From the NCBI GenBank assembly GCA_011763485.2, contig JAANSK020255607.1, positions 1 to 22,708 of the forward strand: a stretch of 22,708 nt of DNA. The letters run 5' to 3'. The notes below the pieces were generated by a model, which was not told where the DNA came from, did no database searches, and saw only the letters and a program-made list of their open reading frames with translations. The position numbers were made by a program, and so were the translations under genes. Positions within the stretch are counted from its first letter, which is position 1; every line of letters starts with the position of its first letter. Source of the stretch: Isoetes engelmannii. Lineage: Eukaryota > Streptophyta > Lycopodiopsida > Isoetales > Isoetaceae. Below are positions 18,961 through 22,708 of the stretch, one piece after another.

Positions 18961-19495
18961 CCTTGTGCTCCGGTGAACCATGCCCGGATCCCCAAACTGC
19001 TTAGCTATTGGCTTCTGCCATATCCAGCCGCCCTTTCAGCCCAGCCCATTTGGAGCTTTTACTCCGGTGACTAAAAATCTCTGCTTTCCGTGCCATAGCC
19101 AGGTTTTTCTACCAGAAAAAATATTTCCCCATCATTCTAGTACTGCCCAATTGATCTTAGACCTCCACGGCTATGAAAATCGTCAACTCCTTGCAGATTT
19201 AAGGGCTTAAACCTGATTAAAGAATTCCTATCGTCCAAGTGCCAGCCAGATCTTTTTTTATTTTACTCTGTTTTCCTTGGCTGGTTCTATCCGATTATTA
19301 CATTGTTTTAGATGATGATGGTTTTAATATGTACCAGACTTCGAGAAGATTCCGTGAAGACAGGACTGGGGCTGCATTATTCTGGCTATGGCATTCAAAT
19401 CTGATGAATAATTTGCACACTTGTGGGTCCTTGTGGAGCAGATTCTTATTATTTTTATTATTTACCTTTGGGCTGTCCAGGTCTTCCTTCTTATA
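18961..19495. other. No recognised gene
   Basis: Apparently single-copy within the window. A plus-strand open stretch (about 19239-19496) contains DDDGFNMYQTSRRF but matches no family I know. Confidence 0.35.
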
Positions 19496-19561
19496 ATTCC
19501 TTAATTCCTTAGTGCTAGCATTGTATTGTTTTTTGTTCTTTTGGATAAATGTATTTATTGT

Positions 19562-19883
19562 ATAAAAGGAAAGTCTCTTTACCCTGGATTCTGGGGAAGA
19601 AACCAGAGCGACCCGCGGAGCAGGGAGCCCCGGGTAAAGAGACTTTCACTCAACGTAAAAATTGGCTACTCGAGTTTCAGCCACTGATCTGATCGTTTTT
19701 TATGGTCTTGATGCGATCTTGCAAGGAAAGAAGAGTAAAAACATCCAACTGCCGGAATCAGAGGGTAGAAAAATTAGAAGAGCGAGTAAAAAAGAACTGG
19801 TCGATTTTTTTGAATTGAACTCTCTGCCACGTGGCAAGATGAGATTGGCGGATAAGGTTGAAACTCCAGTAGTCGGTTTTTAC
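19562..19883 (+). other. 322-bp insert of unknown origin
   Basis: It lies exactly where the paired copy runs X into Y without a gap, with at most a GT shared at the junctions, so no transposon-size target duplication. It is less AT-rich than its surroundings. It starts with a strong inverted repeat and then has an open frame from about 19653 to its end, lysine- and glutamate-rich (contains ASKKELVDFFELNSLP), with no ATG near its beginning. I do not recognise the protein. Insertion without target duplication would fit capture of organellar or other DNA at a break, but the source is not identified. Confidence 0.5.
19569..19647. repeat. Perfect 16-bp inverted repeat
   Basis: GAAAGTCTCTTTACCC (19569-19584) is exactly complementary to 19632-19647, with a 47-base GC-rich loop. 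A stem this long and perfect in a non-transposon context is unusual. Confidence 0.9.
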
Positions 19884-19985
19884 GTGATATTCATGTTCTA
19901 GCCATATTTTTCAAATTCCTTAATTCCTTGGTGCTAGTATTGTATTGTTTTTTTTGTTTTTTTTTTGCGGTAAATGTATTTATTG

Positions 19986-21085
19986 TGATATTCATGTTCT
20001 AGCCATATTTTTCAAATCCCTTGCACCATGGTTCAACATTTGTTCCGTGTTAGCCTCCATCTAAGACAGCTAGCACCCTCCACATTGCACATTTTATATG
20101 TTCTCGTGCACCTCGTGCTTTTGATTCTTTTCTCACAAATCCTATAAAGATTGCAAGAGCACATTCACTCTACAACACATTGCTTGCCACCTGCCCCTAA
20201 TCCTAAACACTGCAAGAGCGAACTTTTGATTCTTTTCCCACAAATCCTACAAAGACTGCAAGAGCACATTCACTCTACAACACATTCCTTGCCATCTGCC
20301 CCTAATCCTACACACTGCAAGAGCGCTTTCGCTCTAAAGCACAATGCTTGGCACCTGCCCTTGATCCTAAAGACTGCAAGCACGCATTCGTTCTTCAGCC
20401 AATCTTGCCCCTAAACGTTAGCATTCTGCTTGCTATTGTAACCTCTTTCATTGGCTTACCATTCAACCAATGCTGTATGTTTCGCATGCTAATCTGTGGA
20501 GCATCTTAGTCATGATTGTGCAATGTCATAAAATGAACTAGGTCTGACTGCTACTATGTTTGACATGATATGATATATCCAGATGTGCGCTTAGTGCATT
20601 TACTTTGCTTGCTCGTTTATTTCATGTGGTGTTCATATCGTATTATGATATTCTTGTTCTAGCCCTGCTTTTCCATTCCTTGCCCCATGCTCCAACATCT
20701 GTCTCATGTTAGCCTCCTTCTTAGACACCTTGCACTTTCCACATTGCACGTTTTATATACTCATTGTGCATCTTCTGGTTATTTTATTTTGCTCATATAC
20801 GTCGAGATCACAATTCCTGCCCGTGATCTTTAAGACTGCAAGAGCACATTTGTACTTTCACCCAATCTTACACCTATACATTAGCACTTTGCTTCACTCA
20901 TGGTTTACCACTCAATCAATCATGTACGTTTTGCATGCTAAATTATGGAGCACTTTAATGATGACAATGCAATGACATAACTAGGTTCAAAACTTGTACA
21001 TGTGACACCGGAAAATATATGCATGTTGGTGCGCCTAGTGCACTTAATTTGCTTGTTCATTAGTGGTATGACATATTTAAATCAT
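19986..21085 (+). repeat. Diverged tandem duplication, about 660-bp period
   Basis: Copy 1 starts at 19986 and copy 2 at 20646. Both have TGATATTC.TGTTCTAGCC, GTTAGCCTCC, CCACATTGCAC.TTTTATAT, CTGCAAGAGCAC, CATGCTAA.T.TGGAGCA and TAGTGCA, in that order. Copy 2 is about 220 bp shorter because it lacks the nested repeats of copy 1. Confidence 0.75.
20119..20400 (+). repeat. Nested 105-bp repeat
   Basis: TTTTGATTCTTTTC units start at 20119 and 20224 and contain GCAAGAGCACATTCACTC, CTGCCCCTAATCCTA and CACTGCAAGAGCG. A partial third unit follows. The plus-strand open frame here is a by-product of the repetition. Confidence 0.8.
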
Positions 21086-21371
21086 ATTGCTCCAACCTAA
21101 CAAGGTGCTGTCGCACTAGGGGTTGCCCTTTAATACTTGAGAACAATGAACCCAAGTTTCACACACAAATTACAAAGTTAAACTCTACTGTCTAGAACAA
21201 TGTAGTCATGCATACTAATGAGTTCCATATAATGCCTAATAATTTAAGTAAGTAATGAGTGTGTAATTATACACTAATGTGTGTAGATGGATTGTTATGA
21301 GCCAATTTGAGAACTTAAAAGTTGAAAGCATTCCCATCGACATCTAAAAAAGCAATAAATAGGAATTAATG

Positions 21372-21420
21372 TATGTTCCAACAACTTAAGCAATGAGGAA
21401 AACAAATGTAGCAATTGTGG
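21372..21420 (+). repeat. Diverged 49-bp repeat (partner 21775-21823)
   Basis: Both copies carry TCCAANAACTTAAGCAA and AGCAAATGTAG-like stretches 403 bp apart. Confidence 0.6.
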
Positions 21421-21441
21421 TATTTAGTCAATGGAGGCGTA

Positions 21442-21553
21442 AAGCTTCTGGATTTTTTGGTAGTCTTTGGATAAACATGAACAATAGATATTACCTTAAG
21501 CTTCTGGATTTTTTGGTAGTCTTTGGATAAACATGAACAATAGATATTACCTT
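21442..21553 (+). repeat. Exact 56-bp tandem duplication
   Basis: 21442-21497 and 21498-21553 are identical base for base, starting AAGCTTCTGG and ending ATATTACCTT. Given how diverged neighbouring repeats are, it must be recent. Confidence 0.95.
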
Positions 21554-22708
21554 GTAACCTATAGTCTAAACATGTTTTTTGAGTGCAATGAGACATGGTC
21601 TGGGATACATTGAAGCAATATCACTGCGCTCAATTCTTCTCCACATTAAGGGATAAAATTATAAAGAGATTAGTAAAAATACACATCCATCAACTTTAGT
21701 ATACTCAAACTGAGACATGACAATTAAAAAATGTGAGTTTACTCCCTCGAACCGTGATGCCTTGCAGCTTAACATATGGTCCAAAAACTTAAGCAACGAG
21801 AAAAGCAAATGTAGTTTTGGTGGAACTTCGTCAAAAGCCAAGTCTTTCAATCCTATGAAGAAGTGGCAAATAGATTTGAGCAGCAATAAAAATTGAAAGT
21901 AAAAGTAGAAGATAGAATCACCACAAACCACTAGAAGTTAACAAACGTAGAAGACTAATATTCGACTATGGATTACTCTGGGCAGAAAATGAGCTACTAG
22001 TCCATGTTGATACTATCTGTATCATCACATTGATGTAGGACACAAGTTCTTGTACATATTGACCAGAATGCAAGACAATACATTAGAACATAAGTTAGGA
22101 CTTGTGTGTAGTAGCTAGCCACTTGGACTCAAATGCCATTTAAAGAGTGCAAAAACAACTAGGTACTTAGATGTCATAAGTCGTATAGAAGTGGAACATC
22201 TGACTACAAGTTTACACTGAGAGTTGAATAGCCCGACCAAATAGATGTGTGGTCATTTGCAAGTGCAAAATCATGAAATTGTTAGACCTCTCTTGGATTG
22301 GCCAATGGCATTTCATTGATTTAGGAAGACATGCCACTTTAAAGCATTGAAATTTATCGCGTCGGCCGTTGAAGGGTACTTAGCTTTGTAGGAACACATT
22401 GCACATAGTATGACAAGGATTAGATGGGAATATATGGAAATTCAACCCGTGCTTTTGATGTGTGTTCTCATGCCTGTACATGATTACGATATAGTTTCTC
22501 TACACGATGTGCCTATAAACATAAGTAGAGAAGCGTGCTAGAGAGCTAGAGGTGAAGTAGATGTGTAGCAAAAATAAATATATCTAAGTGATTGCAAAAT
22601 ATGTTGAAATTGGACTTGGTCACGAGATAAGAAAATGTGCTAACGCACTGTGGATTGCCCGAATTAAACATACAGAATGAGGTCAAAGGTTACAAGAAAA
22701 TTACAATT
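21554..22708. other. No recognised gene
   Basis: AT-rich DNA with short open frames on both strands. It contains the second copy of the 49-bp repeat (21775-21823). No element ends or RNA genes are seen. Confidence 0.4.

Larger units (their letters stand above)
19496..20017 (+). repeat. Local X-Y duplication with an insertion in the first copy
   Basis: X is a segment of about 66-72 bp beginning ATTCCTTAATTCCTT (19496-19561 and 19915-19986). Y is GTGATATTCATG...TTCAAAT, 33 bp and identical at 19884-19916 and 19985-20017. The second X-Y junction is continuous. The first has 322 bp between X and Y. Confidence 0.75.

Noticed and set aside
19239-19496. Plus-strand open frame as a coding exon
   Set aside because: No family recognised, no supporting splice pair, and a hydrophobic low-complexity end.
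19496-19986. X repeats as LTRs of a very small LTR element
   Set aside because: The ends are not TG...CA, there is no primer site or purine tract, and the Y segment shows an X-Y duplication with an insert instead.
20151-20414. Plus-strand 87-codon frame with repeated peptide
   Set aside because: It is a by-product of the nested 105-bp repeat, whose period is a multiple of three.
22150-22270. Plus-strand stretch reminiscent of a Copia RNase H region
   Set aside because: Only a short FTL-containing peptide resembles it. Flanking residues do not fit and no LTR or other pol block is nearby.

Overview
This window reads as nuclear DNA of a flowering plant. The evidence is a senescence-regulator S40 (DUF584) gene with plant-type promoter signals and a T-rich 5'-UTR intron, an old Copia LTR retroelement, a remnant of a plant CACTA-type transposon protein, and repeat-derived DNA over most of the rest. 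Species cannot be told from what I see. The low GC content and the absence of grass-like codon bias argue weakly against a grass. There is one convincing intact host gene in about 22.7 kb.

Layout. 1-2.4 kb: unassigned DNA with a 44-bp GGCGCC repeat pair and a broken DUF8039-like fragment. 2.44-2.96 kb: a degenerate 33-bp minisatellite with a 66-bp two-monomer higher order. 3.0-6.5 kb: mostly unassigned, with 3'-end-like scraps of non-LTR elements on the minus strand, small duplications and a G-run. 6.54-9.18 kb: a nested tandem duplication of a non-coding unit of about 250 bp. One unit is split by a 651-bp poly-A retroposon with 13-bp target-site duplications. 9.7-13.7 kb: a Copia fossil on the minus strand, with 151-bp LTRs about 15% diverged. 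13.7-15.5 kb: transposon-like repeats, a possible tRNA-derived SINE head and a 110-bp minisatellite. 15.7-17 kb: the S40 gene. 17-19.5 kb: T-rich unassigned DNA, possibly 3' transcribed sequence. 19.5-22.7 kb: more tandem duplications, including an exact 56-bp one, and a 322-bp foreign-looking insert.

The most interesting observations are these. (1) The retroposon at 8147-8797 has a GC-rich 3' part that reads as a chain of local hairpins, including a repeated module with two GNRA-type tetraloop hairpins and one compensatory stem change. (2) The same retroposon begins with an inverted copy of its own target site, which suggests template switching during insertion. (3) The 322-bp insert at 19562-19883 has a perfect 16-bp inverted repeat and an open reading frame, and it interrupts one copy of a local duplication whose other copy preserves the empty site.

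The S40 gene is the only element I would expect to act as a host protein gene. All other long open frames examined are best explained as by-products of repeats or base composition.
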